From: an uncultured Eubacteriales bacterium
Lineage (GTDB): Bacteria; Bacillota; Clostridia; Oscillospirales; CAG-272
Direction: 5' to 3'
Length of the DNA: 64,000 nt
Assembly (NCBI GenBank): GCA_934393265.1
Contig: CAKRQL010000005.1
Span: 1 to 64,000, forward strand
Position 1 is the stretch's first letter. Every line of letters starts with the position of its first letter. Below the pieces are notes generated by a model. That model searched no databases and was not told the origin of the DNA. It saw nothing but the letters and a program-made list of their open reading frames with translations. The position numbers and the translations under genes are program-made. This document shows positions 47,444-55,759 of this stretch, in pieces.

Positions 47444-47498
47444 GTATTGTCGACATAACTTTGATTAACGGAAAGTAAATTTGCAGAAAAGAAAGATA

Positions 47499-47528
47499 AA
47501 ACGCTCCTCAAGCATGAAGAGCGTTTTC
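47499..47528 (-). terminator. Terminator after thiT
   Basis: On the minus strand AAAACGCTC pairs with GAGCGTTTT and is followed by ATCTTTCTTTTC. It lies about 27 bases after the thiT stop. Confidence 0.85.
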
Positions 47529-47554
47529 ATTATCCGCGTTTTCAGGGGGGGATT

Positions 47555-48199
47555 TCAGTTGTCCTCGTCGTCGCTGTCACGCTGTGCGTCGCTTGCGGGC
47601 TGTTCTACCGCCATTGTGCCTCTCGGCGGGAGACCGACGAGCTTTCTCATCTGCGGGACGTTCAGAAGCACTATCGCCGCGGCAAGGCAGATCGCAAAGT
47701 CGGGGAGGAGGAAGCTGCCGTTATAGGAAATAGAATATACCCAAACATTATTGAAGCCCTCGGGCATATAGTCCTGCCACGCCGTCCATATGGTAGCGCC
47801 GGAAACAAGGTGGCAAAGGAGGCGCGCAGCCGCCGAGAAAAACATACCGACATAGGGCATTATTCCCTTCTTGCCGAAAACTCCGGCAAGACCTATTATT
47901 GTAAACGGAAGTATGTAGTCAAAGAGTATGCACATGACAACCGCCTGCCATGTATAGAGATACGGAAAGACGTTACCCGCGGCGAGCCCCTGAAGAAGCT
48001 GTGTAATCGAGTATACAAAACCCGTTCCCAATCCGATTACGGGACCGTATTTTATGCCTATCAGCATTATCGGGAGCATACTGCAGATTGTTACCGAGCC
48101 GCCGAGCGGCATCTCGAAAATCTTCGCATAGCTCAGTGCAAACGCGAGCGCGACCATCATTGCACACTCACAGAGTGTGCGGACCTTTGTGTTTCTCAT
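47555..48199 (-). CDS. thiT: Thiamine-specific ECF transporter substrate-binding protein ThiT
   Basis: 214 residues, about six transmembrane helices. The ThiT pattern is clear: MVALAFALSYAKIFEMPLGGSV (no more than its core is quoted here), the loop GIKYGPVIGLGTGFVYSITQ (near 60-79), and WWxP-like residues replaced by WTAWQDYMPEG (near 143). It captures thiamine for an energy-coupling module (EcfA, EcfA', EcfT), which is not in the window and is probably shared. The ATG at 48199 is chosen because homology begins there; the frame extends into the leader. A TPP riboswitch and a terminator in the leader control it. Confidence 0.92.
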   Translation of the reverse strand: MRNTKVRTLCECAMMVALAFALSYAKIFEMPLGGSVTICSMLPIMLIGIKYGPVIGLGTGFVYSITQLLQGLAAGNVFPYLYTWQAVVMCILFDYILPFTIIGLAGVFGKKGIMPYVGMFFSAAARLLCHLVSGATIWTAWQDYMPEGFNNVWVYSISYNGSFLLPDFAICLAAAIVLLNVPQMRKLVGLPPRGTMAVEQPASDAQRDSDDEDN

Positions 48200-48232
48200 A
48201 TAGTACACTTTCCCCGGGATATGTCCCGGAAC

Positions 48233-48271
48233 AAAAAAATTACCGCCAAGACAAAATCGTCTCACCGGTAA
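48233..48271 (-). terminator. Riboswitch-controlled terminator in the thiT leader
   Basis: On the minus strand TTACCGGTGAGAC pairs with GTCTTGGCGGTAA (one mismatch and one wobble) and is followed by seven T. It lies between the TPP aptamer and the thiT start, so TPP binding probably ends transcription here. A second hairpin (CCGGGA/TCCCGG, about 48214-48229) sits nearer the start and could also mask the ribosome binding site. Confidence 0.8.
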
Positions 48272-48297
48272 GATAATAACTATATCGAAATCGAACT

Positions 48298-48378
48298 ATC
48301 TTCCTACGACGGCATTATCCGTATCAGGTTAAAGGGTTCGGGTCTCCCCGTCTCAGCCTCAAAAGAAGCACCCCTGAC
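48298..48378 (-). ncRNA. TPP riboswitch (THI element)
   Basis: On the minus strand the aptamer reads AGGGGTGC, then GGCTGAGA, GGGAGACCCGAACCCTTT, AACCTGATACGGATAATGCC and CGTAGGAAG. These are the conserved P3/J, P2 and P4/P5 parts of the TPP aptamer, with the CTGAGA and ACCTGAT-GGATAATGCC blocks intact. It precedes thiT, as expected for repression by thiamine pyrophosphate. Confidence 0.95.
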
Positions 48379-48398
48379 TATTCTGTTTGGCAAGGAGA

Positions 48399-48427
48399 AT
48401 TGTAGCACAAAGTGCCCGCTTTGTCAA
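48399..48427 (-). promoter_or_regulatory. Promoter for the TPP-riboswitch/thiT transcript
   Basis: On the minus strand TTGACA, 17 bases, TACAAT, with TGC directly before the -10. It is about 20 bases upstream of the aptamer. A perfect hairpin CTGCCGAA/TTCGGCAG sits upstream at 48433-48450. Confidence 0.85.
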
Positions 48428-48468
48428 GCGGTCTGCCGAATTTTCGGCAGAAACCCTACAAAAACCGT

Positions 48469-48478
48469 ACACGGGTAT
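48469..48478 (+). repeat. Recurrent intergenic motif, copy 4 (ACACGGGTAT)
   Basis: Within GTACACGGGTATAC at 48467-48480, three bases beyond the stop codon of the minus-strand thiamine pyrophosphokinase gene. This copy shows both half sites. Confidence 0.65.
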
Positions 48479-48481
48479 ACA

Positions 48482-49096
48482 CTAATCAAAGAGCCGCTGT
48501 ATTATCAGGAGTGCCCCGTCGGAAACGGAGACGGTCATGTCAGAGTTTTTCATTACATTTGAGACGCCGAGGGGGTAATCCGGGGTCATGTCGATATTCT
48601 CCGCCCCGTACTCAGCGCCGCGGACGGTCACCCCGTGTGCCGCACCGCCGAAGGCAAAGACCGAGATATGCGTCCCCGCTCTGCCGCGGAAGGTGTGCTC
48701 CTCGTTCAGAAGAACATAGGTATGCGACTTGTCCGAGACGAGGACGCCTCTGTCCCCCGCGCGGCGCATCGTAAGGAGGAGTGCGTAGTTTGCAAAGGTA
48801 TGGTCCTCTCGTCCTCCCGTGCCGCCGTGGAGCTCAAAGTCACGGTAGCCGCGCGCCCTGCCCTCCCTGTAGGCTATGAACATATCGGTCTCGTCTTTTC
48901 TCACCGGGAAGCGGTGAGTTTCAACCCCATGCGGCACCCCGTGTATCGAATCGAGGTCGCCGATAAGGACATCCGGGGTTATGCCGCGGGATATGAGACT
49001 GTCGTATCCGCCGTCGGCGGCTATTACAATATCGCCATCCCCCGGGTGTATCACGCCGCCGAAGTCCCCGGCGCCGACAATATAGCATTTCCCCAT
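48482..49096 (-). CDS. thiN: Thiamine pyrophosphokinase
   Basis: 204 residues. Family marks: IVGAGDFGG at the N-terminus, ADGGYDSLISRGITPDVLIG (near 29-48) with DLDS following, KDETDMFIA (near 69) and GGTGGREDHTFANY (near 89), which bind Mg-ATP and thiamine. It converts thiamine to the active cofactor and so works with ThiT nearby, but the thiT gene has its own promoter and riboswitch. The ATG at 49096 lies one base after the stop of the upstream PLP enzyme gene. Confidence 0.92.
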   Translation of the reverse strand: MGKCYIVGAGDFGGVIHPGDGDIVIAADGGYDSLISRGITPDVLIGDLDSIHGVPHGVETHRFPVRKDETDMFIAYREGRARGYRDFELHGGTGGREDHTFANYALLLTMRRAGDRGVLVSDKSHTYVLLNEEHTFRGRAGTHISVFAFGGAAHGVTVRGAEYGAENIDMTPDYPLGVSNVMKNSDMTVSVSDGALLIIQRLFD

Positions 49097-49097
49097 A

Positions 49098-50354
49098 TCA
49101 GCAGCCCGCCATCTCGTCAATAGCCCGCATTACGCCGAGCTTCCCGTATTCATACGTGAGACCGCCCTGAAGGTAGGCGGTATACGGCTCTGTCAGCGGT
49201 CCGTCACAGGAGAGCTCGTTTGTCGCACCGGTGACAAAGGTGCCGGCAGAGGAAATCTCCGGGTGCGGGTAGCCGGGCATGTCCGACGGGACCGGCGTGC
49301 AGTACGCCTCTACCGGCGAGCCCTTCTGAACCCCTATACAGAATTTTATGAGCTTCTCCGCCGAGTGCAGATCTACCGTCTGGACTATATCGGTTCGTTT
49401 CTCGTCGTAGCTCGGCGAGACGTCGGTATACCCCGAGAGAGCAAGCATACGGGCGGCGAACGCCATTGATTTGAGCGTCGCAGCGACGGCAGAGGGCGCC
49501 ATGAACAGTCCCTTGTAGAACGAGGCAAGCTGATTGAAGTTTGCGCCGAGGCTCTTTCCAACGCATGGGGCTGTCAGCCGCTCGGCTATATCCTCTATAA
49601 CATCCCTGCGACCGACACAATACGCCCCGCTGACGGCGTGTCCGGCGCCGAGATTCTTCATCATCGAGCCGACAAAGACGTCCGCGCCGACATCGGTCGG
49701 CTCCCTGTCCTCGGTAAACTCGCCGTAGCAGTTATCGACCATGATAATAGTATCCGGCGACGCCTCGCGGCAGACCTTTATAGCCTCGGCTATTTTATCT
49801 ATCGTGAGACTTCTTCTGTGGGCGTAGCCGCGGCTGCGCTGTATGGCGGCGACGCGGACATCCCCGCGGGAGAGCCGCTCTCTTATCGCGTCAAGGTCAA
49901 AATCGTCGCCGCGGAGGGCTACCTCGTCATATTTTACTCCCCATTTTATAAGGGAATTACGGCTGTCCCCCGATGTTCCTATTACGCTCTGGAGGGTGTC
50001 ATACGGTGTGCCGGATATATAGACCAGCGTCTCGCCCGCGCGGAGCAGCGCGCTCATCGTGACGTAGAGGGCATGGGTGCCGGACATCAGCTGCGGGCGA
50101 ACAAGCGCGTCCTCCGCATTAAAGATTTTCGCGTATATTTCCTCAAGTTTTTCTCTTCCCGCGTCGGTATACCCATATCCCGTAACCTCTATAAAATCCG
50201 AGCTCGAGAGCTTACATTCCTGAAAGGCACGGAGCACCTTTGCCGAGCAGATAAGGGCGTTCTCGTCTATTTTCTTAAATATCCCGGTAAGGTCAGCCTC
50301 TGCCATCCCGGCGAGCTTTACCGTTTTGTCGCTTATATCGTATCCGTAATACAT
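49098..50354 (-). CDS. PLP-dependent methionine gamma-lyase family protein (aluminium-resistance YnbB type)
   Basis: 418 residues. Fold type I PLP enzyme of PF06838: QLMSGTHALYVTMSALLR (near 88-105), MVDNCYGEFTE (near 200-210, Asp holding the pyridine nitrogen) and SMMKNLGAG (near 225-233) with the Schiff-base Lys. The related B. subtilis YnbB is not well understood; the label aluminium resistance is historical. AAAGGTAA precedes the ATG. It is directly upstream of thiN, with a 1-base gap. Confidence 0.85.
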   Translation of the reverse strand: MYYGYDISDKTVKLAGMAEADLTGIFKKIDENALICSAKVLRAFQECKLSSSDFIEVTGYGYTDAGREKLEEIYAKIFNAEDALVRPQLMSGTHALYVTMSALLRAGETLVYISGTPYDTLQSVIGTSGDSRNSLIKWGVKYDEVALRGDDFDLDAIRERLSRGDVRVAAIQRSRGYAHRRSLTIDKIAEAIKVCREASPDTIIMVDNCYGEFTEDREPTDVGADVFVGSMMKNLGAGHAVSGAYCVGRRDVIEDIAERLTAPCVGKSLGANFNQLASFYKGLFMAPSAVAATLKSMAFAARMLALSGYTDVSPSYDEKRTDIVQTVDLHSAEKLIKFCIGVQKGSPVEAYCTPVPSDMPGYPHPEISSAGTFVTGATNELSCDGPLTEPYTAYLQGGLTYEYGKLGVMRAIDEMAGC

Positions 50355-50402
50355 TTACCTTTTTTCAAACCTCAAAATCAAGTATTTTTCTTCAAAACTG
50401 CC

Positions 50403-50412
50403 GTACCCGTGT
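50403..50412 (-). repeat. Recurrent intergenic motif, copy 5 (ACACGGGTAC)
   Basis: On the minus strand CATACACGGGTACGG, seven bases beyond the stop codon of the minus-strand HAD gene. It differs at one base from the other copies. Confidence 0.55.
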
Positions 50413-50419
50413 ATGATTT

Positions 50420-51109
50420 TCACGGTATTCTTGCTATCAGCTCCGGGAGCGTGCCGAGCTCCTTTATCTCGTAGTCCGGGGTAATATCCGGGGGAGCGGC
50501 AGCTCCCGACGGGTTATACCACACGGTGCGCACACCGGCGTTCATCCCGCCCTTTATATCCGACGTCAGGCTGTCGCCTATCACCAGAGCCTCCTCGCGG
50601 TGAAAATCCGGAACCGTGCGAAACGCCGCGGCGAAAAACTGTGCGCCCGGCTTCTCGTATCCTATCTCCTGCGAGATGAATATCCCGTCGAAAAGACTGC
50701 GTATTCCTGCAGAGTCGATTCTCCTGTCCTGTATCGATTTTGTGCCGTTGGAGATTATATAGAGGTGATACCTGCCGAACAGTGAGCGGATAAGCTCCTC
50801 CGCGCCGTCGATATAGTAATGCCTGTCTCCGAGACGGCGGGCGTAGCCGTCCTCTGCCGCGAGCTCCGAGGCGGCGGGAGAGTACTTATCAAACAGCTCG
50901 CGGAAGCGGTGGTACATCACGTACTCCCGCGTCACCTCCCCGCGTTCAAGCGCGCGCCAATGCTCACCGTTTATCCTCACATAGTCGGCAACCATTTCCT
51001 CTGTCGGAGTGACGCCGACATCGCGGAGCGCGCCGTCGAGAGCTATCCGCTCCGCAGCCGAAAAATCAAACAGCGTGTTGTCAAGGTCAAAAAACAAATG
51101 CTTTATCAT
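50420..51109 (-). CDS. HAD-family phosphatase, YjjG (noncanonical nucleotidase) type
   Basis: 229 residues. Catalytic DLDNTLFDF (8-16), IISNGTKSI (near 117) and IGDSLTSDIKGG (near 177) mark a HAD hydrolase with an alpha-helical cap (about 20-80). The DLDNTLFDF and RFRELFD pattern is typical of YjjG-type 5-prime nucleotidases that clean up noncanonical pyrimidine nucleotides. The start at 51109 has GAGG seven bases upstream, eight bases after the rhamnosidase stop. Confidence 0.85.
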   Translation of the reverse strand: MIKHLFFDLDNTLFDFSAAERIALDGALRDVGVTPTEEMVADYVRINGEHWRALERGEVTREYVMYHRFRELFDKYSPAASELAAEDGYARRLGDRHYYIDGAEELIRSLFGRYHLYIISNGTKSIQDRRIDSAGIRSLFDGIFISQEIGYEKPGAQFFAAAFRTVPDFHREEALVIGDSLTSDIKGGMNAGVRTVWYNPSGAAAPPDITPDYEIKELGTLPELIARIP

Positions 51110-51116
51110 ATTAACC

Positions 51117-53345
51117 TCAGGTTGTGTAGATATATTCGCCGCCGGTGACGTTCACCGGGGGCTTGCCGGGTATCTCGACCCGCGCGCACATGCCGTCCGG
51201 AATACTTATTTCATATCTCACCGACTCGTCGGTATACTGCCATGAAACTCCTATTTTACCGTGCGGGGTGTCAAGAGAGCCGGACGCGGAGCCGAGACGC
51301 CTGTCCGGGCGCGGAGCTATCACCGGCTGTGAATACCCGGCGCTGTCCTCCGTCTGCCGTATTCCGAGCGTCGTCTCAAAGAGCCATGCGGCGACGGCAC
51401 CGTAGGCATAGTGGTTAAAGGAATTCATATCGTCAGACCAGAATGTACCGTCCGCGCGGAGGCTGTCCCAGTGCTCCCACATCGTAGTAGCTCCGTGGCG
51501 GACGGGATAGAGCCATGAAGGAGCCTTTGTCTGCAGGAGGAGATTATATGCCTCCGTAACATAGCCCTCCGAGGACAGGACCGGGAGGAGAAGCGGAGTA
51601 CCGATAAATCCGGTGCTCATTTTTCCGCCGTTATCCTTTATGAGTGCGACGAGCTTCTTTGCTATCGCCCCGCGCTCGCCGGGGTCGGCAAGGTCGAAGG
51701 CAAGGAGAATTGCGAGGCTCGTCTGCGTTACGGCTTTTGCGCGGCGCGCTCTGCCCGCGCCGTCGCCTTTTTTGTATACTGCCGGCATACCGGAGGACAT
51801 AAAGGTCTCGCGGAAGGCGCGGCGCACGGAGGTACAGAGCTTTTCATACTCAGTCGTATCCTCGCCTATCACCTGCCCCATTTTCACAAAGAGGGAAAGC
51901 GAGTAGGAATAGTACGCCGAGGCTATAAAATCGGTCTGTGTTGCGCCGACGAAGGCACCCTCTCCGGCGTCGGTAGCCAGCCAGTCGCCGAAATGCTTCC
52001 CGCCTGTCCAGAGATACTCCTCATCTCCGGCGGAGCGCATATATTCTATCCAGCCGCGCATAAGCGGGAAATTTCTGCGTATCACCTCCGGGTCGCCGTA
52101 CGCGCGGTAGAGCTCCCACGGGCAGATCACCGCAGCGTCTCCCCACCCGGCGGAGGTTCCCTCCTCGTCCATACCCGGTACCATAGGGCAGAACCTCGGT
52201 ACGGAGCCGTCGGCCCTCTGCTCTGCCGCGAGGTCGGCGAGCCACTTATCAAAGAAGCGCGAGGTGTCGTATATCATTGACGCCGTGCGGCAGAAAATCT
52301 GCGCGTCTCCCGTCCAGCCGAGGCGCTCGTCCCTCTGCGGGCAGTCGGTCGGTATATCCACAAAATTACTGCGCTCGCCCCACACGACGTTCTGAAAGAG
52401 CCTGTCAACATCCTGATTTGCCGATGTGAAGTACCCCGTTCTCTTCATATCGCTGTAAAGCGCAACGGCGGTGAACGCCGACGGGTCGGGCTCACCGGGG
52501 AATTCGTCTATTCTTATGTAACGGAAGCCGTGGTAGGTATACGACGGCTTTAAGATATCGCGCCCGCCCGAGAGGACGTATGTGTCTCTCTGCTTTGCCT
52601 CGCGGAGGTTTCCCGTATAGAAATTGCCGTCTTTATCAAGCACCTCGGCGTGCGATATTGATACACGCTCCCCGGCTTTCCCGGTAATTTTTATTTCAAC
52701 ATACCCGGCGAGGTTCTGCCCGAAGTCGATGATTCTCTCACCGCTTGGCGAAATGACAAGCCGGCGCGCGGCTACCCTCTCGTGCTCGGTAACGAGCCCG
52801 GAATACTGCGGTGCCAGGCGCACATCTATCCCCTTATCCGGCAGTGCCGTACCTATCAGACGCGGTGTCACCGTTAAGTCGACCGTCTCGCCGTCGTATA
52901 TCTCGGAATCTGTAACCGGGGTGGTCAGAACCTCCCATTTTCCGTCGCTGAACACCTCCTTTGTCTTTCCGCCCTCGTATTCGAGCTTCAGATAGAAGAT
53001 TGCCGACGGGTGGTCTGCGTAGAGCCTGCCCTCACGCATAAGCGAAAGCGGGCTCCGCGCCCAGCCCTTTCCGACGCTAACCGACAGGGTGTTCTTCCCC
53101 TCGCTCAGCATATCGGTTATATCGTATCTCTGATAGAGCACGCGGTTTTTATATGAGGTCCAGCCGGGGGCGAGGACAGCGGAGGATACCTCCCTGCCGT
53201 TCACGCGGAATTTATACACGCCCATGGCACTGACGCAGGCGGAAGCCCTTTTAAGCCCTCCCGCAACGTCCGCACTTCCGCGGAATTCAACAGCGGCGGA
53301 GCCGGTGTCCTCAGGCGGCATTATCCATTTTGATTTTCTGTTCAT
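51117..53345 (-). CDS. Alpha-L-rhamnosidase, GH78
   Basis: 742 residues. N-terminal beta domains (about 1-290) with VGKGWARSPLSL (near 101) and YHGFRYIRI (near 268) precede the catalytic alpha/alpha barrel. The barrel has the GH78 hallmark DCPQRDERLGWTGDAQIF (near 338-355, general-acid Glu in DERLGW). A C-terminal beta domain follows (about 650 to the end). It removes terminal L-rhamnose from plant glycosides or polysaccharides. No signal peptide, so intracellular, fitting use of imported oligosaccharides. GGAGGAGAG precedes the ATG. Confidence 0.92.
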   Translation of the reverse strand: MNRKSKWIMPPEDTGSAAVEFRGSADVAGGLKRASACVSAMGVYKFRVNGREVSSAVLAPGWTSYKNRVLYQRYDITDMLSEGKNTLSVSVGKGWARSPLSLMREGRLYADHPSAIFYLKLEYEGGKTKEVFSDGKWEVLTTPVTDSEIYDGETVDLTVTPRLIGTALPDKGIDVRLAPQYSGLVTEHERVAARRLVISPSGERIIDFGQNLAGYVEIKITGKAGERVSISHAEVLDKDGNFYTGNLREAKQRDTYVLSGGRDILKPSYTYHGFRYIRIDEFPGEPDPSAFTAVALYSDMKRTGYFTSANQDVDRLFQNVVWGERSNFVDIPTDCPQRDERLGWTGDAQIFCRTASMIYDTSRFFDKWLADLAAEQRADGSVPRFCPMVPGMDEEGTSAGWGDAAVICPWELYRAYGDPEVIRRNFPLMRGWIEYMRSAGDEEYLWTGGKHFGDWLATDAGEGAFVGATQTDFIASAYYSYSLSLFVKMGQVIGEDTTEYEKLCTSVRRAFRETFMSSGMPAVYKKGDGAGRARRAKAVTQTSLAILLAFDLADPGERGAIAKKLVALIKDNGGKMSTGFIGTPLLLPVLSSEGYVTEAYNLLLQTKAPSWLYPVRHGATTMWEHWDSLRADGTFWSDDMNSFNHYAYGAVAAWLFETTLGIRQTEDSAGYSQPVIAPRPDRRLGSASGSLDTPHGKIGVSWQYTDESVRYEISIPDGMCARVEIPGKPPVNVTGGEYIYTT

Positions 53346-53368
53346 ACTCTCCTCCAGATACCTCCGGC

Positions 53369-54046
53369 TCAGCCGAATATGCGGTATTTTCCCGACTTCA
53401 CTATCCGCCGGTAGTCGGCGACGGAGAGAATCGGCTCATCAGTCACTATCCCCGCAAGGCTCGCCACGGGGAATTTACTGCCGTTGTGGTTATCCGAGCC
53501 CGCGACGCCGGGGAGCCCGTAATGCTCTGCATACAGTGCGGTCAGGTCATACGTCTCTTTTCCGTTCATGCCGTTAAGAACCTCGACGGCGTCAACGCTC
53601 CGGGGGAAGAGGCGGATATGGTCTATATAACTTGCCTCCCGGTACGGATGCGCCTGAACGACGAACGCCCCGCTTTTGCGCAGAAAATCAAGCTTTTCTC
53701 TGTACGGCATGTCCATTATACCGGGGTGCGAGAGGTACCAGAGCTTAGAGAGCCCGTAGACAAGAAAGTCGGTGCCGCGGTCCGACATTTCTACCCCGGT
53801 AAAGACCTTAAGCCCTATCTGCTTTCCTATTCTCTCGCCCTCCTCGGCGTCCGAAAAATAGAATTCTATCTTATCGCGGTAGGGGCGGCTCTTATCGAAA
53901 TTTATGTTTCCGTCAAGGAAATGGTTTGTTATAAAGACCCCGTCGTAGCCGGAGCTCTTATAAAACCGGAGCGAGTCTGCCACCGTCGCCGTGGCGCATC
54001 GGCTCACAGGGCTCGTATGAAGATGTGTCTCATATCTGTATTCCAT
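53369..54046 (-). CDS. PHP-domain metal-dependent phosphoesterase
   Basis: 225 residues. The PHP metal motif THLHTSPVSRC (near 7-17), then VFITNHFLDG (near 38), QAHPYREASY (near 144) and AGSDNHNGS (near 199) give the usual His/Asp set. The substrate is not known; related enzymes act on histidinol phosphate, nucleotides or polyphosphates. The ATG at 54046 is chosen because GGGAGG lies just upstream. Promoter at 54108. Confidence 0.85.
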   Translation of the reverse strand: MEYRYETHLHTSPVSRCATATVADSLRFYKSSGYDGVFITNHFLDGNINFDKSRPYRDKIEFYFSDAEEGERIGKQIGLKVFTGVEMSDRGTDFLVYGLSKLWYLSHPGIMDMPYREKLDFLRKSGAFVVQAHPYREASYIDHIRLFPRSVDAVEVLNGMNGKETYDLTALYAEHYGLPGVAGSDNHNGSKFPVASLAGIVTDEPILSVADYRRIVKSGKYRIFG

Positions 54047-54107
54047 ATTTTCCTCCCGGGCAAGGGTCATGCGGGAAAGCATTCCCGTAAAAATTCACTA
54101 CATTAAA

Positions 54108-54136
54108 AGTCTATCATATCCCGCGCGTAATTTCAA
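54108..54136 (-). promoter_or_regulatory. Promoter for the PHP/rhamnosidase/HAD genes
   Basis: On the minus strand TTGAAA, 17 bases, TAGACT, 62 bases upstream of the PHP gene. Confidence 0.6.
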
Positions 54137-54183
54137 GGCGTGCGCGCAAAATAAAGCGGAAAATACATTTTTCCGGAATTTCC

Positions 54184-54212
54184 TTGAAAATTTCTCCCGG
54201 ATGTAGTAGAAT
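54184..54212 (+). promoter_or_regulatory. Promoter for the PAP2 gene
   Basis: TTGAAA, 17 bases, TAGAAT, 50 bases upstream of the ATG. Confidence 0.65.
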
Positions 54213-54261
54213 GTAAGAAAAGGACGCCGATACGGCGCAAAAAGTACGAAAGGAACGTGAC

Positions 54262-54765
54262 ATGGAAGAAAAGCTCAATGCACTGCGCCGCGCGGCATAT
54301 AACGACCGTCGCCTCTCCGACGCGCTGCACACAGGCTCGGTATTCTCCGCCTGTGTCGCGGCTTATGCTGTCGTGTGGCTGCTGCTTACCGAGCTTTCGG
54401 TCAGCGCAGTATATGCGGCGGCGCTCGCGGCGGTTATGGCTGTGCCGTTCGTTATCGTGACGGTGGTTCGCGCGCTTATCAACGCTCCGCGCCCGTACGA
54501 AATCCTTGACTTCTATGAGGTCAAGCCGAAAAGCAAAAAAGGTCATTCCTTCCCCTCCCGTCATGCGGCGTCCGCATTCGTTATCGCGGCGGTCGTCATA
54601 TTCCATTCGGTGTGGTTCGGAGCTCTTCTCTTCGCGCTCGGAATACTTCTCTGCGTCTGCCGCGTCATACTCGGTATTCACTTTGTGCGCGACGTTCTGG
54701 CGGGGGCTCTGATAGGGCTCATCTCCGGGATAGCCGGTATGCTGATACTCCGCGGGATATTCTGA
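54262..54765 (+). CDS. PAP2-family membrane phosphatase
   Basis: 167 residues, about five transmembrane helices. The phosphatase motifs are RPYEILDFYEVKPKSKKGHS (near 76-95), PSRHAAS (near 97-103) and CRVILGIHFVRDVLAG (near 134-149), giving the conserved Arg, His and Asp of the acid-phosphatase fold. The substrate is likely a lipid phosphate such as undecaprenyl or phosphatidyl phosphate. AAAGGAACG precedes the ATG. Confidence 0.9.
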   Translation: MEEKLNALRRAAYNDRRLSDALHTGSVFSACVAAYAVVWLLLTELSVSAVYAAALAAVMAVPFVIVTVVRALINAPRPYEILDFYEVKPKSKKGHSFPSRHAASAFVIAAVVIFHSVWFGALLFALGILLCVCRVILGIHFVRDVLAGALIGLISGIAGMLILRGIF

Positions 54766-54772
54766 AAAGCCC

Positions 54773-54782
54773 ATACCCGTGT
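54773..54782 (-). repeat. Recurrent intergenic motif, copy 6 (ACACGGGTAT)
   Basis: Plus strand reads CATACCCGTGTATG, seven bases after the PAP2 stop codon. Confidence 0.6.
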
Positions 54783-54872
54783 ATGCTTTTTCGCCGCTGT
54801 CGGGCGGTGCGTATGCCGAAAAACTATATATTAAAGGTCGAAAGGAGCCCCGCCGGGGCGGTCAGGCTTTTT

Positions 54873-55700
54873 ATGGAAAAGCTCTATTACTGTTTATGGT
54901 ATTTCTTTATTTTTGCCTTTCTCGGGTGGTGCATGGAGGTCGCCTACGCCGCGGTTAAGAGCGGGCGGTTTGTAAACCGCGGCTTCGACAACGGTCCGGT
55001 CTGCCCTATATACGGCTACGGCGTCGTGCTCGTTTATCTCGTCGTCGGTCCCCTGCGCGACAAATGGCTGACGCTGTTTTTAGCCTCCGCCGCGCTGACA
55101 ACCGGAATTGAGCTTGTGACCGGGTTTGTGCTTGATAAGGTTTTCCATAACAAATGGTGGGACTATTCAAAGCAAAAATTCAACATAGGCGGGTATGTCT
55201 GTCTCCTGTTTTCACTGATATGGGGCGTGCTCTGCACCGCGGTTGTAAAGCTCACATTCAACCCGATAGATAATCTGATAGCGAAGCTGCCGCGCCCTGT
55301 CGGATATACCGTGCTCGGCATATTTCTCGCCATTCACCTTGTCGACACGGTTGTGTCGGTCTCTGCCGCGTTCGGATTTTCAAAGCGGCTCGACGCTATA
55401 CAGAAGCTCGGCGACGGGCTCCACCGCGGGAGCGATGCCATAGGCGAAAAGATCTCCTCCGGCACACTCACGATGTACGACGGTCTCGAAAATCTCTCAA
55501 AGCGGAGCAGACGCGCGATGCGCCGACTGCTCGATGCGTTCCCTACCATGAACTCAAAGCGGCACGGTGAGGCGCTTATTGCCGCAAGGCAGAGGCTCGC
55601 ACAGCTCCGGGCACATGCCGCAGAAAAGGCGGCGGAGAGAAAAGCCGAGCGCAGGAAAGAAAAGCAGGAAAAGAAAGAACAGCGGAAAACAGAAAATTGA
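54873..55700 (+). CDS. PF06541-type membrane protein (putative ABC transporter permease family)
   Basis: About 275 residues. Five or six transmembrane helices in the first 180 residues: FIFAFLGWCMEVAYAAV (near 10-26), GPVCPIYGYGVVLVY (near 38) and KWWDYSKQKFNIGGYVCL (near 94-111), which are the conserved marks of this clostridial family. The basic, Lys/Glu-rich tail (about 225-275) is cytosolic. Function is unknown; the permease label is only by family name. The ATG at 54873 is used; an in-frame ATG at 54813 is an alternative, as AAAGGAG lies between the two. Confidence 0.72.
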   Translation: MEKLYYCLWYFFIFAFLGWCMEVAYAAVKSGRFVNRGFDNGPVCPIYGYGVVLVYLVVGPLRDKWLTLFLASAALTTGIELVTGFVLDKVFHNKWWDYSKQKFNIGGYVCLLFSLIWGVLCTAVVKLTFNPIDNLIAKLPRPVGYTVLGIFLAIHLVDTVVSVSAAFGFSKRLDAIQKLGDGLHRGSDAIGEKISSGTLTMYDGLENLSKRSRRAMRRLLDAFPTMNSKRHGEALIAARQRLAQLRAHAAEKAAERKAERRKEKQEKKEQRKTEN

Positions 55701-55759
55701 AGCAGCTTCTGTATATCGCAATTTTGTAAATAAAGCTTTACAAAAAAGGAGAATTAATT

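Noticed and set aside
45646..47478. Long plus-strand open frame of 610 codons
   Set aside because: It mirrors the beta-helix lipoprotein gene on the minus strand, which has signal peptide, strong ribosome binding site and promoter.
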